Shown here in pieces: positions 1 to 8,529 of a stretch of 16,221 bases of DNA. Each line of letters opens with the position of its first letter. The first letter of the stretch is position 1. The DNA lies in assembly GCA_964469165.1 (NCBI GenBank), contig CAYXXZ010000069.1, positions 1 through 16,221 on the forward strand, read 5' to 3'. The notes under the pieces are model-generated. The model saw only the letters and a program-made list of their open reading frames with translations, made no database searches and was not told where the DNA came from. Source of the stretch: CAYXXZ01 sp964469165 (GTDB lineage: Bacteria > Pseudomonadota > Gammaproteobacteria > Pseudomonadales > Porticoccaceae). The position numbers were made by a program, and so were the translations under genes.

Positions 1-2444
1 ATTTCAACGGCCTGCCCGACGACGCCGACAGAACCGACTTCTACCAGCACGACGCTCACTGGTCGAACCGCATGATCCTGGGTGACAGCCTGCAGGTGAT
101 GGCCAGCCTCGCCGAGCGCGAGGGGCTACGCGGCAAGGTGCAGTGCATCTATTTCGATCCTCCCTATGGCATCAAATTCAACAGCAATTTCCAGTGGTCC
201 ACCACCAGCCGCGACGTGAAGGACGGCAACGCCGGGCATATCACCCGCGAGCCGGAGCAGGTAAAGGCGTTTCGGGATACCTGGCGGGATGGGATTCACT
301 CCTATCTCACCTATCTGCGTGATCGGCTGACAGTGGCGCGGGATTTGTTGACGGACTCTGGATCGATCTTTGTGCAGATTGGGGATGAGAACGTGCACCG
401 AGTGCGGGCGCTATTGGATGAGGTCTTTGGCGAAGACAACTGTGTGTCCGAGATTGCTTTTGCTAAAACTACAGGCTTAACAACAAACTTCTTAAGCAGT
501 CGCTTCGACTTCCTGCTGTGGTATGCGAAGTCAAAAGCAAGTCTGAAATTCAGACGACCTTATGTTACCAAGTCTCACGAAGATGGTACGGCTGATACAT
601 ATTCATGGATTCGGAACGAAGCAGGTGAATATCGCGCACTTAGCCGAGACGAGAAGGAGACCATGCAGATTCCTGAAGGCTTCCACCTCTACAAGCCGGA
701 TAACATCACGTCACAGGGAAATCCTGTAGTTGATCTTGATTTTGAAGGCCGCACCTATTCGTTCCGATCAAAAACCCCGCCAGCAGGGTTGTCTCGATTG
801 GTTAAAGCAGGACGAATCCATAAAGCGAAAAACAGTGTCCAATACGTCCGGAATTTGGATGACTTCGCTGTGAGGCAGGTATCGCAACTTTGGACAGACA
901 CAGGCACTGGGAGCTTTACTGACGACAAAATCTATGTCGTTCAGACTGGTGTAAAAACAATCCAGCGCTGCATTTTGATGACTACCGATCCCGGCGATCT
1001 TGTACTTGACCCCACCTGTGGTTCCGGTACAACAGCCTACGTCGCCGAACAATGGGGCCGCCGCTGGATCACCATCGACACCTCCCGCGTCGCTTTGGCA
1101 CTGGCCCGTGCTCGCATTATGGGCGCGCGCTATCCCTACTATCTGCTAGCAGATAGTCAGGAAGGTCAACTGAAAGAGGCGGAAATCACTCGCTCGACTC
1201 TTTCCACTAAGCACACACATGGAGATATTCGGCAGGGCTTTGTCTACGAACGTGTGCCCCATATCACCCTCAAATCCATAGCCAACAATGCAGAGATTGA
1301 TGTGATCTGGGAAGAATTCCAGCAAATACTGGAACTACTCCGCGAACAACTGAACCAAATGCTCGGCAAACAATGGCAAGAATGGGAAATCCCTCGCGAA
1401 GCCGATGCCAAATGGCCACAAGCCGCCCGTAAGTTGCACGCCCAATGGTGGGAGCAGCGCATCGCCCGCCAAAAGGAAATCGACGTATCCATCGCCGCCA
1501 AGGCAGATTCCAAACACCTCTACGACAAGCCCTACCAGGATAAAAAGAAAGTCCGCGTCGCCGGTCCGTTCACGGTGGAAAGTCTCTCCCCGCACCGGGT
1601 ACTTGGTGTGGACGAGAACGACGAACTCATCGACCCCGCCGACCAGATCGGCGACTCAACCGCCGACTACGGCCAACCCCGCGACTTCGTTTCCATCATC
1701 CTGGACAACCTCAAAACCGCCGGGGTGCAACAGGCCCACAAGCAAGACAAGATCGACTTCACCACCCTCGTGCCTTGGCCTGGCGACCTGGTCTGCGCTG
1801 AAGGTCGTTACGAGGAAGCCGGCAAGGAAAAACGCGCCGCCATCTTTATCGGCCCCGAGTTCGGCACCGTTTCCCGCCCTGACCTGGTGGAAGCCGCCCG
1901 CGAAGCCGCCGACGCTGGCTTCGACGTATTGATCGCCTGCGCCTTCAACTACGACGCCCACGCCGGTGAATTCAGCAAACTCGGCCGGGTGCCCATCCTC
2001 AAGGCGCGCATGAACGCCGACCTGCACATGGCCGAGGATCTCAAGAACACCGGCAAGGGCAACCTGTTCGTCATCTTCGGCGAGCCGGATATCGATATCA
2101 TCGACGCCGGCGATAATCAGCTCCAGATCAAGGTCAACGGCGTCGACGTCTTCGACCCCGGCACCGGCGAAGTTCGCAGCGACGGCTCCGACGGCATCGC
2201 CTGCTGGTTTATCGACACCGACTACAACGAAGAATCCTTCTTCGTCCGCCACGCCTACTTCCTCGGCGCCAACGACCCCTACAAATCCCTCAAGACTACC
2301 CTCAAGGCCGAGATCGACGAGGAAGCCTGGGCCACCCTCAACAGCGACGTCTCACGGCCATTCGACAAACCCAAATCGGGCAGGATCGCGGTGAAGGTGA
2401 TCAATCATTTGGGGGATGAAGTGATGAAGGTTTTCAGAGTCTAG
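1..2444 (+). CDS. Type III-like site-specific DNA (adenine-N6) methyltransferase, 5' partial
   Basis: The reading frame is open from base 3 with no stop, so the gene starts outside the window. The internal ATG at 72 lies inside a conserved stretch (HWSNRMILGDS) and is not the start. Numbering from that ATG, catalytic motif IV DPPY is at residues 29-32 and the AdoMet-binding motif I, LVLDPTCGSGTT, is near residue 313. DPPY before motif I is the beta-class order seen in type III Mod subunits. The region between (about 130-300) should be the target recognition domain and is more AT-rich than the rest. Residues from about 500 to the end form a conserved-looking C-terminal domain ending in GRIAVKVINHLGDEVMKVFRV-like sequence. 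The expected role is methylation of adenine in a short DNA site for self-protection. No res subunit follows; a PIN-like gene does. Family call is firm; target sequence and partner are unknown. Confidence 0.92.
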   Translation, partial: FNGLPDDADRTDFYQHDAHWSNRMILGDSLQVMASLAEREGLRGKVQCIYFDPPYGIKFNSNFQWSTTSRDVKDGNAGHITREPEQVKAFRDTWRDGIHSYLTYLRDRLTVARDLLTDSGSIFVQIGDENVHRVRALLDEVFGEDNCVSEIAFAKTTGLTTNFLSSRFDFLLWYAKSKASLKFRRPYVTKSHEDGTADTYSWIRNEAGEYRALSRDEKETMQIPEGFHLYKPDNITSQGNPVVDLDFEGRTYSFRSKTPPAGLSRLVKAGRIHKAKNSVQYVRNLDDFAVRQVSQLWTDTGTGSFTDDKIYVVQTGVKTIQRCILMTTDPGDLVLDPTCGSGTTAYVAEQWGRRWITIDTSRVALALARARIMGARYPYYLLADSQEGQLKEAEITRSTLSTKHTHGDIRQGFVYERVPHITLKSIANNAEIDVIWEEFQQILELLREQLNQMLGKQWQEWEIPREADAKWPQAARKLHAQWWEQRIARQKEIDVSIAAKADSKHLYDKPYQDKKKVRVAGPFTVESLSPHRVLGVDENDELIDPADQIGDSTADYGQPRDFVSIILDNLKTAGVQQAHKQDKIDFTTLVPWPGDLVCAEGRYEEAGKEKRAAIFIGPEFGTVSRPDLVEAAREAADAGFDVLIACAFNYDAHAGEFSKLGRVPILKARMNADLHMAEDLKNTGKGNLFVIFGEPDIDIIDAGDNQLQIKVNGVDVFDPGTGEVRSDGSDGIACWFIDTDYNEESFFVRHAYFLGANDPYKSLKTTLKAEIDEEAWATLNSDVSRPFDKPKSGRIAVKVINHLGDEVMKVFRV

Positions 2445-2482
2445 AAATCGCTACTCTTGGTGGTATAGGTGTCCGTTGAGCT

Positions 2483-2489
2483 GGAGGAG
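2483..2489 (+). promoter_or_regulatory. Shine-Dalgarno deciding the PIN-gene start
   Basis: GGAGGAG lies 9 bases before the GTG at 2499. The more upstream in-frame GTG at 2469 has no comparable site, so 2499 is the better start. Confidence 0.6.
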
Positions 2490-2498
2490 CATTTTTTT

Positions 2499-3725
2499 GT
2501 GAGTGAGGAATTTAAGACCGACTCCAAAAAGGTCCTTGTGTATCTGGATAGTTCGGACTTTTCATCCATTGCGGACAACGAGGGAAAAGATCCGGATATT
2601 GGAAATATTGCTCGCGAACTTGAAGGGCTGTCACGGTTGAGCGATGTATATTTCGTTTTCTCTGGTATTCATATTAGCGAGATGGCTCCCACTGAAAGCC
2701 AGTACCACAATGAAGCTTATGCAAGATCAAGACAGCTAGTGCGATTCTGTGGAAAGAATGCACTGATTCCTTTTGATGAGCTACTGGAGAGGGAGATTGA
2801 CTGTCTAGTCAATAAAACAAAACCTGATTTTAGCGTTATTGCTAAAGATTCTCGGTGGTTTTCTTGGGGCGACCAAATCCCAACGCCCTGGAATGGTCTT
2901 GATGTGAAAAACCTTGTAGATGATGAGCTTAAAAAGAAGGGGCTTGATAGAAATACGAGGCGACAAGTCAAGAAGCAGTATTTTCAGAACAACTCCTATA
3001 TGAAAATTTTTATGGACGAGACCTTCGGTGCATTAGAAGACCACGGATGGAAGGAAGCTATGCTCCAAAGATACCCAATAACAGATGAGCTTTTTGAGGT
3101 AATCTTAGCTTATTTTCGTGGCCAGGTTAGAGAGGTTGTTGCATTTGAAAAATTCTTGGATTGTATTGGAAATCCATTGGTGTTGGCACGTTGGTTTGAG
3201 AGTCATGCGGATGCTTTGAGCCCTTTGGTAAGGCTGGTTCGGGAGCCGGGAGAGAAGTTTCTTTCTGTTATCGGTTCTGAAATAGATCAATTAAAGAGAA
3301 TCTATAATGAAGCTAAGGATCTCGGGGTTGAGAAAAGTATTCCTACTCAAAGGAACCATTGGGATAAGCTCGCTAATCAAACGATCAATCGGGTAGTGTC
3401 TGTACTTCTGAAAAAAAAAGGAATTTGTTTAGAGTATGAAATTTCAGATATAGAGCGTAGCTGTCCAGGGCTTACGGTCTTCATAAGAACCGCCTATTCT
3501 TCCCTTCACGGCTCGGTTGGAGAGAACAGAAGAAAAATTAAAAGTAGCGATATGGGAGACTTTCTTCATGCGACTTACGCTCCCTACATGACTATATTTC
3601 GAGCCGACTCCAGTATGGCGCAGCATGTAGAAAGATTTTCGGTCAAATATGGCACGAAAGTCGTTAGCAAGTTGAAATTGTTGCCTAACGAGATCAATGC
3701 TGCTTTGGGCTCAGGACAGAGCTGA
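2499..3725 (+). CDS. PIN-like domain protein, putative nuclease
   Basis: The protein has 408 residues from the preferred GTG start; a start at 2469 would add 10. It is not a family I can name, but it has the acidic layout of PIN-type nucleases. The N-terminal strand reads VLVYLDSSDF (D17, D20), E61 sits in HISEMAP, and the C-terminal block SSDMGDFLHATYAPY through FRAD supplies D351, D354 and D370. The long middle (about 100-340) is charged, largely helical in appearance, and has no recognised motif. No signal peptide or membrane segment is seen. PIN domains usually cut RNA in a metal-dependent way, so an RNase role is inferred. The gene follows the methyltransferase by 54 bases and precedes the helicase fusion by 62, on the same strand. 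Base composition is clearly more AT-rich than both neighbours, pointing to separate acquisition. Confidence 0.72.
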   Translation: MSEEFKTDSKKVLVYLDSSDFSSIADNEGKDPDIGNIARELEGLSRLSDVYFVFSGIHISEMAPTESQYHNEAYARSRQLVRFCGKNALIPFDELLEREIDCLVNKTKPDFSVIAKDSRWFSWGDQIPTPWNGLDVKNLVDDELKKKGLDRNTRRQVKKQYFQNNSYMKIFMDETFGALEDHGWKEAMLQRYPITDELFEVILAYFRGQVREVVAFEKFLDCIGNPLVLARWFESHADALSPLVRLVREPGEKFLSVIGSEIDQLKRIYNEAKDLGVEKSIPTQRNHWDKLANQTINRVVSVLLKKKGICLEYEISDIERSCPGLTVFIRTAYSSLHGSVGENRRKIKSSDMGDFLHATYAPYMTIFRADSSMAQHVERFSVKYGTKVVSKLKLLPNEINAALGSGQS

Positions 3726-3787
3726 TTGAGGACGTATTGTGAGACTTCCGGGATCCGATTCTCAGCTGTAACTAAGGAACGAAAACT

Positions 3788-5854
3788 TTGAACTTCCTCA
3801 TCGCCGATACCTTCACCGACAGCCTTGCCAAACTCACCGGAGAGGAACAGAAAGCCGCCAAGACCACGGCTTTCGATCTGCAATTGAATCCCGCGAATCC
3901 GGGTCTGAGCTTCCACAAGCTCGACCGCGCCAGGGATAAGAACTTCTGGTCGGTACGGGCGAACCGGGATATTCGCATCATCGTCCACAGAACCGAATCC
4001 AGCCTGTTGCTCTGCTATGTGGATCATCACGACAAAGCCTACCAGTGGGCAGAGCGCCGCAAACTGGAGACGCATCCTTCCACTGGCGCGGCGCAACTGG
4101 TGGAGGTCCGCGAAACTGTGCAGGATGTGATGGTGCCTGTTTATGTGCCGGTCGACAGATTGATGGAGCAGGGACCGCCCCTGTTTGCCGGCATCGCCGA
4201 ATCGACCCTGCTGGGTTACGGCGTACCGCGCGAGTGGCTGGAGGATGTACTCAAAGCCGACGAGGATGGCCTGCTTCAGTTGGCGGACCATCTGCCGGCA
4301 GAGGCCGCCGAAGCTCTTCTGGAGCTGGCGACCGGCGGAGTGCCCAAGGTGCCCATCGTAGTGCAGGGTGTCGACCCTTTCGAGCATCCGGATGCCCAGC
4401 GCCGGTTCCGCGTGGTGGCGGATGTGGACGAACTGGCCCGCGCCCTGGAGTTTCCCTGGGAGAAATGGACCGTCTTCCTGCATCCTGCCCAGCGACAGAT
4501 CGTGGAGAAGAATTACAACGGCCCGGTGCGGGTATCCGGCTCCGCCGGGACGGGCAAGACCATTGTGGCGCTGCATCGTGCCGTGCACCTGGCAAGAAGC
4601 CAGCCCGAGGCACGGGTGCTGCTGACCACCTTTTCCACCACCCTGGCCGATGCCTTGCGCGCCAAGCTTGGTTGCTTGATCGGCGCGGAGCCGAGGCTGG
4701 CCGAGCGTATCGAAGTTCATGCCATCGACGAAATTGGCGAGCGCCTCTACAAGGCCCGTATCGGGCCTCTGAGCCTGGCGGACAGGGACCATATCCAGTC
4801 AGTGGTGGAGGAAGCCGCTGCCGATGTGGAGGGAAACCGTTTCACACTCCGGTTTCTGCTCGGCGAATGGGAGGATGTTGTCGATGCCTGGCAGCTCAAT
4901 GGCTGGGAGCAGTATCGAGACATCAAGCGGCTGGGCAGAAAGACCCGATTGCCGGAGCAGCAGCGCGCGGTGCTGTGGGAGGTTTTCCGGCAGGTGAGGG
5001 AGCGGTTGCTGAGTGAAGAGCTGATTACCCGAGCCGGCATGTTCACTCGTCTGGAGGAACACCTTCAGTTGAATCAAAAGCTGCCTTTCGAATTCATTGT
5101 CGTCGATGAGGCGCAGGACGTGAGTGTTTCCCAGTTGCGCTTTCTTGCAGCACTCGGTGGTTCGAGCGCCAACGGGCTGTTTTTTGCGGGCGACCTGGGT
5201 CAGCGGATTTTCCAGACGCCGTTTTCATGGAAATCTCTGGGCGTCGAGATTCGCGGCCGGTCGTTCACCTTGCGTACCAACTATCGCACCTCGCATCAGA
5301 TTCGTCGGCAGGCGGATCGATTGCTGTCACCGGAGGTCACCGATGTCGATGGCAACGCTGAGGATCGCCGTGGCACCGTCTCGGTGTTCAATGGTCCGGA
5401 GCCCGACATTCGCGCTCTGGACAGCAGGGAAGAAGAAATTGCCATGGTGGCGACATGGGTCAAGGGCCTTTCAGACGACGGTCTGGTGCCCCATGAGATT
5501 GGTATCTTCGTCCGCTCGGAACAGGAACTGCCGAGAGCATTGGCCGCTGCGGAACAGGCCGGGCTGGATTCCGATGTGCTTGGCGAAAAGGTAGCCACCA
5601 CCAGCGGCAAGATATCCATCAGTACCATGCATCTGGCGAAGGGACTGGAATTTCGCGCTGTCGCCGTCATGGCCTGCGACGATGAAGTTATTCCGAGCCA
5701 GGCACGCCTGGAGTCCGTTGCGGATGACGCCGATCTTGAAGAAGTTTACGAAACGGAGCGGCATCTGCTGTATGTCGCCTGCACTCGAGCGCGTGACCAT
5801 TTGCTGGTGACCGCCGTGGAGCCAGCGTCCGAGTTTCTGGATGATCTCGGGTGA
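3788..5854 (+). CDS. RelE/ParE-fold domain fused to UvrD/Rep-family (SF1) helicase
   Basis: The protein has 688 residues with a TTG start. It is the first start codon after the in-frame stop at 3773 and has AAGGA 9 bases upstream. Residues 1-95 resemble RelE/ParE toxins, including FHKLDRARDKNFWSVRANRDIR-like sequence and the HHDKAYQWAERR tail. The helicase part has Walker A GSAGTGKT (251-258), Walker B VDEAQD (D440, E441), a motif IV-like LRTNYRTSHQIRRQADRLL, motif V STMHLAKGLEF (from 612) and motif VI YVACTRARDHL (from 662). It should be an ATP-driven 3'-5' helicase or translocase on nucleic acid. Whether the RelE-like part cuts RNA, binds RNA or only positions the enzyme cannot be told. No separate antitoxin gene is visible. 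It is the last gene before leuS, whose own promoter region follows. The fusion call is firm; a defence role is inferred from neighbours. Confidence 0.9.
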   Translation: MNFLIADTFTDSLAKLTGEEQKAAKTTAFDLQLNPANPGLSFHKLDRARDKNFWSVRANRDIRIIVHRTESSLLLCYVDHHDKAYQWAERRKLETHPSTGAAQLVEVRETVQDVMVPVYVPVDRLMEQGPPLFAGIAESTLLGYGVPREWLEDVLKADEDGLLQLADHLPAEAAEALLELATGGVPKVPIVVQGVDPFEHPDAQRRFRVVADVDELARALEFPWEKWTVFLHPAQRQIVEKNYNGPVRVSGSAGTGKTIVALHRAVHLARSQPEARVLLTTFSTTLADALRAKLGCLIGAEPRLAERIEVHAIDEIGERLYKARIGPLSLADRDHIQSVVEEAAADVEGNRFTLRFLLGEWEDVVDAWQLNGWEQYRDIKRLGRKTRLPEQQRAVLWEVFRQVRERLLSEELITRAGMFTRLEEHLQLNQKLPFEFIVVDEAQDVSVSQLRFLAALGGSSANGLFFAGDLGQRIFQTPFSWKSLGVEIRGRSFTLRTNYRTSHQIRRQADRLLSPEVTDVDGNAEDRRGTVSVFNGPEPDIRALDSREEEIAMVATWVKGLSDDGLVPHEIGIFVRSEQELPRALAAAEQAGLDSDVLGEKVATTSGKISISTMHLAKGLEFRAVAVMACDDEVIPSQARLESVADDADLEEVYETERHLLYVACTRARDHLLVTAVEPASEFLDDLG

Positions 5855-5903
5855 CCATGCTTTCAGATTTCTGAACCTCCCCGCGTTGATGTCAGACGGA
5901 GAT

Positions 5904-5928
5904 GGCAGTCAAGCAAAACTTGGCTGCC
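5904..5928. terminator. Hairpin after the helicase gene, possible terminator
   Basis: GGCAGTCAAG pairs with CTTGGCTGCC (10 pairs, one of them G-T) around the loop CAAAA. It begins 49 bases after the helicase stop. There is no T-tract, so intrinsic termination is uncertain; it could instead slow or protect RNA ends. Confidence 0.4.
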
Positions 5929-5996
5929 CTATGGGTATGGTGCCCCGGCCCAGGAGCCAGTCCGCAATCCGGCTCTCAACTTGCCGGGTTTTCCCC

Positions 5997-6002
5997 TATA
6001 AT
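5997..6002 (+). promoter_or_regulatory. Likely -10 element of the leuS promoter
   Basis: A perfect TATAAT lies 37 bases before the leuS ATG. No good -35 is seen at 16-18 bases upstream (CTCTCAAC region); TTGCCG at 5981 is too close. An independent leuS promoter fits the change from accessory to housekeeping genes. Confidence 0.5.
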
Positions 6003-6038
6003 CCCCCCCTTTCATCTTGGCCCCGCAGAATCCGCGCA

Positions 6039-8504
6039 ATGGAAATGGAAGAGCAATACCGTCCCGATACCGTCGAAAAAAATGTCCAGCAGTTCTGGGA
6101 AAACAACCAGAGCTTTCGCGTCAGCGAAGATCCCAGCCGGGAAAAGTATTACTGCCTGGCCATGTTTCCGTACCCCAGCGGCAAACTCCACATGGGCCAC
6201 GTGCGCAATTACACCATTGCCGATGTGATCAGCCGCTTCCAGCGCATGCAGGGCAAGAACGTGCTGCAACCCATGGGTTGGGATGCCTTCGGCCTGCCGG
6301 CAGAGAACGCCGCCATCAAGAACAACACCGCTCCCGCACCCTGGACGTACGACAACATCGCCTACATGAAAAGGCAATTGAAATCGCTGGGGTTCGCCTA
6401 CGACTGGAGCCGCGAGCTGGCCACCTGTCAGGCCGACTACTACCGCTGGGAGCAGTGGTTCTTCACTCGCCTCTATGAAAAGGGTCTGGTTTACAAAAAG
6501 ACCAGCGCCGTGAACTGGTGTCCGAACGACCAAACCGTACTCGCCAACGAGCAGGTCATCGATGGTTGCTGCTGGCGCTGCGACACACCGGTGGAGAGAA
6601 AGGAAATTCCCCAGTGGTTCATCAAGATCACCGCCTACGCCGAAGAACTGCTCAGTGATCTGGACAAACTCGACGGCTGGCCCGAACAGGTGCGCACCAT
6701 GCAGCGCAACTGGATCGGCAAGAGCCGCGGCGTGGAACTGTCCTTTGGATTGGCTCAGACCATCGCCGGTGTCGACCATTTCGATGTCTACACCACGCGC
6801 CCCGACACCCTCATGGGCGTGACCTACGTGACCCTCGCCGCCGGCCACCCCATCGCCCAGGCCGCTGCCGAGAACAACCCGGCCCTGCGCGACTTCATTG
6901 CCGAATGCAAACGCCAGGCGGTGAGTGAGGCCAACATGGCCACCCTCACCAAGAAGGGCATGGCCCTGGGTATCGACGCCATTCACCCCCTCAGCGGCAA
7001 AAAGGTGCCCGTCTGGGTAGGCAACTATGTCCTGATGGACTACGGCTCCGGCGCGGTGATGGCGGTTCCCGCCCACGACCAGCGCGACTGGGAGTTCGCC
7101 ACCCAGTACGGCCTGCCGATCACTCAGGTCATCGCGCCCGCCGACGGCAGTACCATCGACCTCGACAAGGAAGCTTTCGTCGACAAGGGCGTGCTGGTGA
7201 ACTCCGGGCACTTCGACGGCCTCGATTTCAACGGCGCCTTCGATGCCATCGCCGCTGCCCTGGGCGCCGCGGACAAGGGTCGCGTCACCACCAATTTCCG
7301 CCTGCGCGACTGGGGCGTATCGCGCCAGCGCTACTGGGGCGCGCCGATTCCCATGCTCTACCGCCCCGACGGCAGCGAGATTACCGTCCCCGCCCACAGG
7401 TTGCCGGTGTTGCTGCCTGAAGACGTGCACATGGACGGCGTGCAGTCCCCCATCAAGGCCGACCCCGCATGGCGCCAGGATGAACTGAACGGCGAAGCGC
7501 TGGAGCGCGAAACCGACACCTTCGATACCTTCATGGAATCGTCCTGGTACTACGCCCGCTTCACCTGCCCGGATTTCAGCGAAGGCATGCTCGACAAGAA
7601 CGCCGCCGACTACTGGCTGCCCGTCGACCAGTATGTGGGTGGCATCGAACACGCCATTCTCCATCTGCTCTACGCGCGCTTCTTCCACAAGCTGATGCGC
7701 GACGAGGGCCTGGTGTCCTGCGATGAACCCTTCACCCGCCTGCTGTGCCAGGGCATGGTGTTGAAGGACGGCGCCAAGATGTCCAAATCCAAGGGCAACA
7801 CGGTCGATCCGCAATCGTTGATCGACCAGTACGGTGCCGACACCGTACGCCTCTTCACCATGTTCGCGGCGCCCCCCGAGCAATCTCTTGAGTGGTCCGA
7901 CGAGGGTGTTGCCGGTGCTCACCGCTTCCTGCGCAAGCTTTGGAAAGCCGTGGCCGTGCATCTCGAGAAGGGCGCGCCGGGCGCTATCGAACAGGCGGCA
8001 CTGCAGGGCAGCGCGCGGAATCTGCGCCGCAAGACCCACGAAACCATCGCCAAGGTCACCAACGACTGCGCCGCACGCCAAACATTCAACACCGCCATCG
8101 CCGCAGTGATGGAGTTGCTCAACGAGGTGAGCCGCCTCCAGGACGACTCGCCCCAGGCGCTTGCCGTGGAACGGGAAGCCCTGGAAGCCGCAGTGCTGCT
8201 GCTGGCGCCCATCGTGCCGCACATCAGCCACCAGCTGTGGCATGAACTCGGCCATGAAGGCGCGGTGATCGACGCACCCTGGCCCAGAATCGACGACACC
8301 GCGCTGACGCGGGACAGTATTCCCATGGCAGTTCAGGTCAACGGCAAGGTGCGCGCGCAGCTGGAAGTGCCCGTCGATATCGCCCAGCCCGATCTCGAAG
8401 CGCTCGCCCTCGGCGACGAGCACGTGCGCCGCTTTACGGAGGGGCTCAGCATCCGTAAAGTGATCGTCGTGCCGCGCAAGCTCGTCAACATCGTCGCCAA
8501 CTGA
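6039..8504 (+). CDS. leuS: Leucyl-tRNA synthetase
   Basis: A class Ia aminoacyl-tRNA synthetase that charges tRNA-Leu with leucine in the cytoplasm. The protein has 821 residues from ATG 6039 (MEMEEQYRPD...). A second ATG at 6045 gives MEEQYRP and is equally plausible, as neither has a strong Shine-Dalgarno. The open frame continues upstream to 5841, but that part overlaps the helicase gene and the TATAAT, so it is not coding. Signature HMGH is at residues 51-54 and KMSKS at 580-584. The CP1 editing domain contains TTRPDT (252-257), the threonine-rich editing motif, and MAVPAHDQRDWEFA. The sequence is very close to E. coli LeuRS through the first 200 residues. It is followed after 25 bases by lptE and then holA, the usual gammaproteobacterial order. 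Confidence 0.97.
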   Translation: MEMEEQYRPDTVEKNVQQFWENNQSFRVSEDPSREKYYCLAMFPYPSGKLHMGHVRNYTIADVISRFQRMQGKNVLQPMGWDAFGLPAENAAIKNNTAPAPWTYDNIAYMKRQLKSLGFAYDWSRELATCQADYYRWEQWFFTRLYEKGLVYKKTSAVNWCPNDQTVLANEQVIDGCCWRCDTPVERKEIPQWFIKITAYAEELLSDLDKLDGWPEQVRTMQRNWIGKSRGVELSFGLAQTIAGVDHFDVYTTRPDTLMGVTYVTLAAGHPIAQAAAENNPALRDFIAECKRQAVSEANMATLTKKGMALGIDAIHPLSGKKVPVWVGNYVLMDYGSGAVMAVPAHDQRDWEFATQYGLPITQVIAPADGSTIDLDKEAFVDKGVLVNSGHFDGLDFNGAFDAIAAALGAADKGRVTTNFRLRDWGVSRQRYWGAPIPMLYRPDGSEITVPAHRLPVLLPEDVHMDGVQSPIKADPAWRQDELNGEALERETDTFDTFMESSWYYARFTCPDFSEGMLDKNAADYWLPVDQYVGGIEHAILHLLYARFFHKLMRDEGLVSCDEPFTRLLCQGMVLKDGAKMSKSKGNTVDPQSLIDQYGADTVRLFTMFAAPPEQSLEWSDEGVAGAHRFLRKLWKAVAVHLEKGAPGAIEQAALQGSARNLRRKTHETIAKVTNDCAARQTFNTAIAAVMELLNEVSRLQDDSPQALAVEREALEAAVLLLAPIVPHISHQLWHELGHEGAVIDAPWPRIDDTALTRDSIPMAVQVNGKVRAQLEVPVDIAQPDLEALALGDEHVRRFTEGLSIRKVIVVPRKLVNIVAN

Positions 8505-8529
8505 GACGCCAACCCTGAAAGGTTCACGC

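Noticed and set aside
1..3725. Complete type III restriction-modification system
   Set aside because: No res (DEAD-box plus PD-(D/E)XK nuclease) gene is present in the window; the gene after the methyltransferase is PIN-like.
3584..4792. Open frame of about 400 codons opposite the PIN and helicase genes
   Set aside because: Overlaps two supported genes and has no recognisable motif.
5841..6038. 66-residue N-terminal extension of leuS
   Set aside because: It overlaps the helicase stop and the TATAAT box, has no family similarity, and LeuRS normally begins at MxEQYRP.
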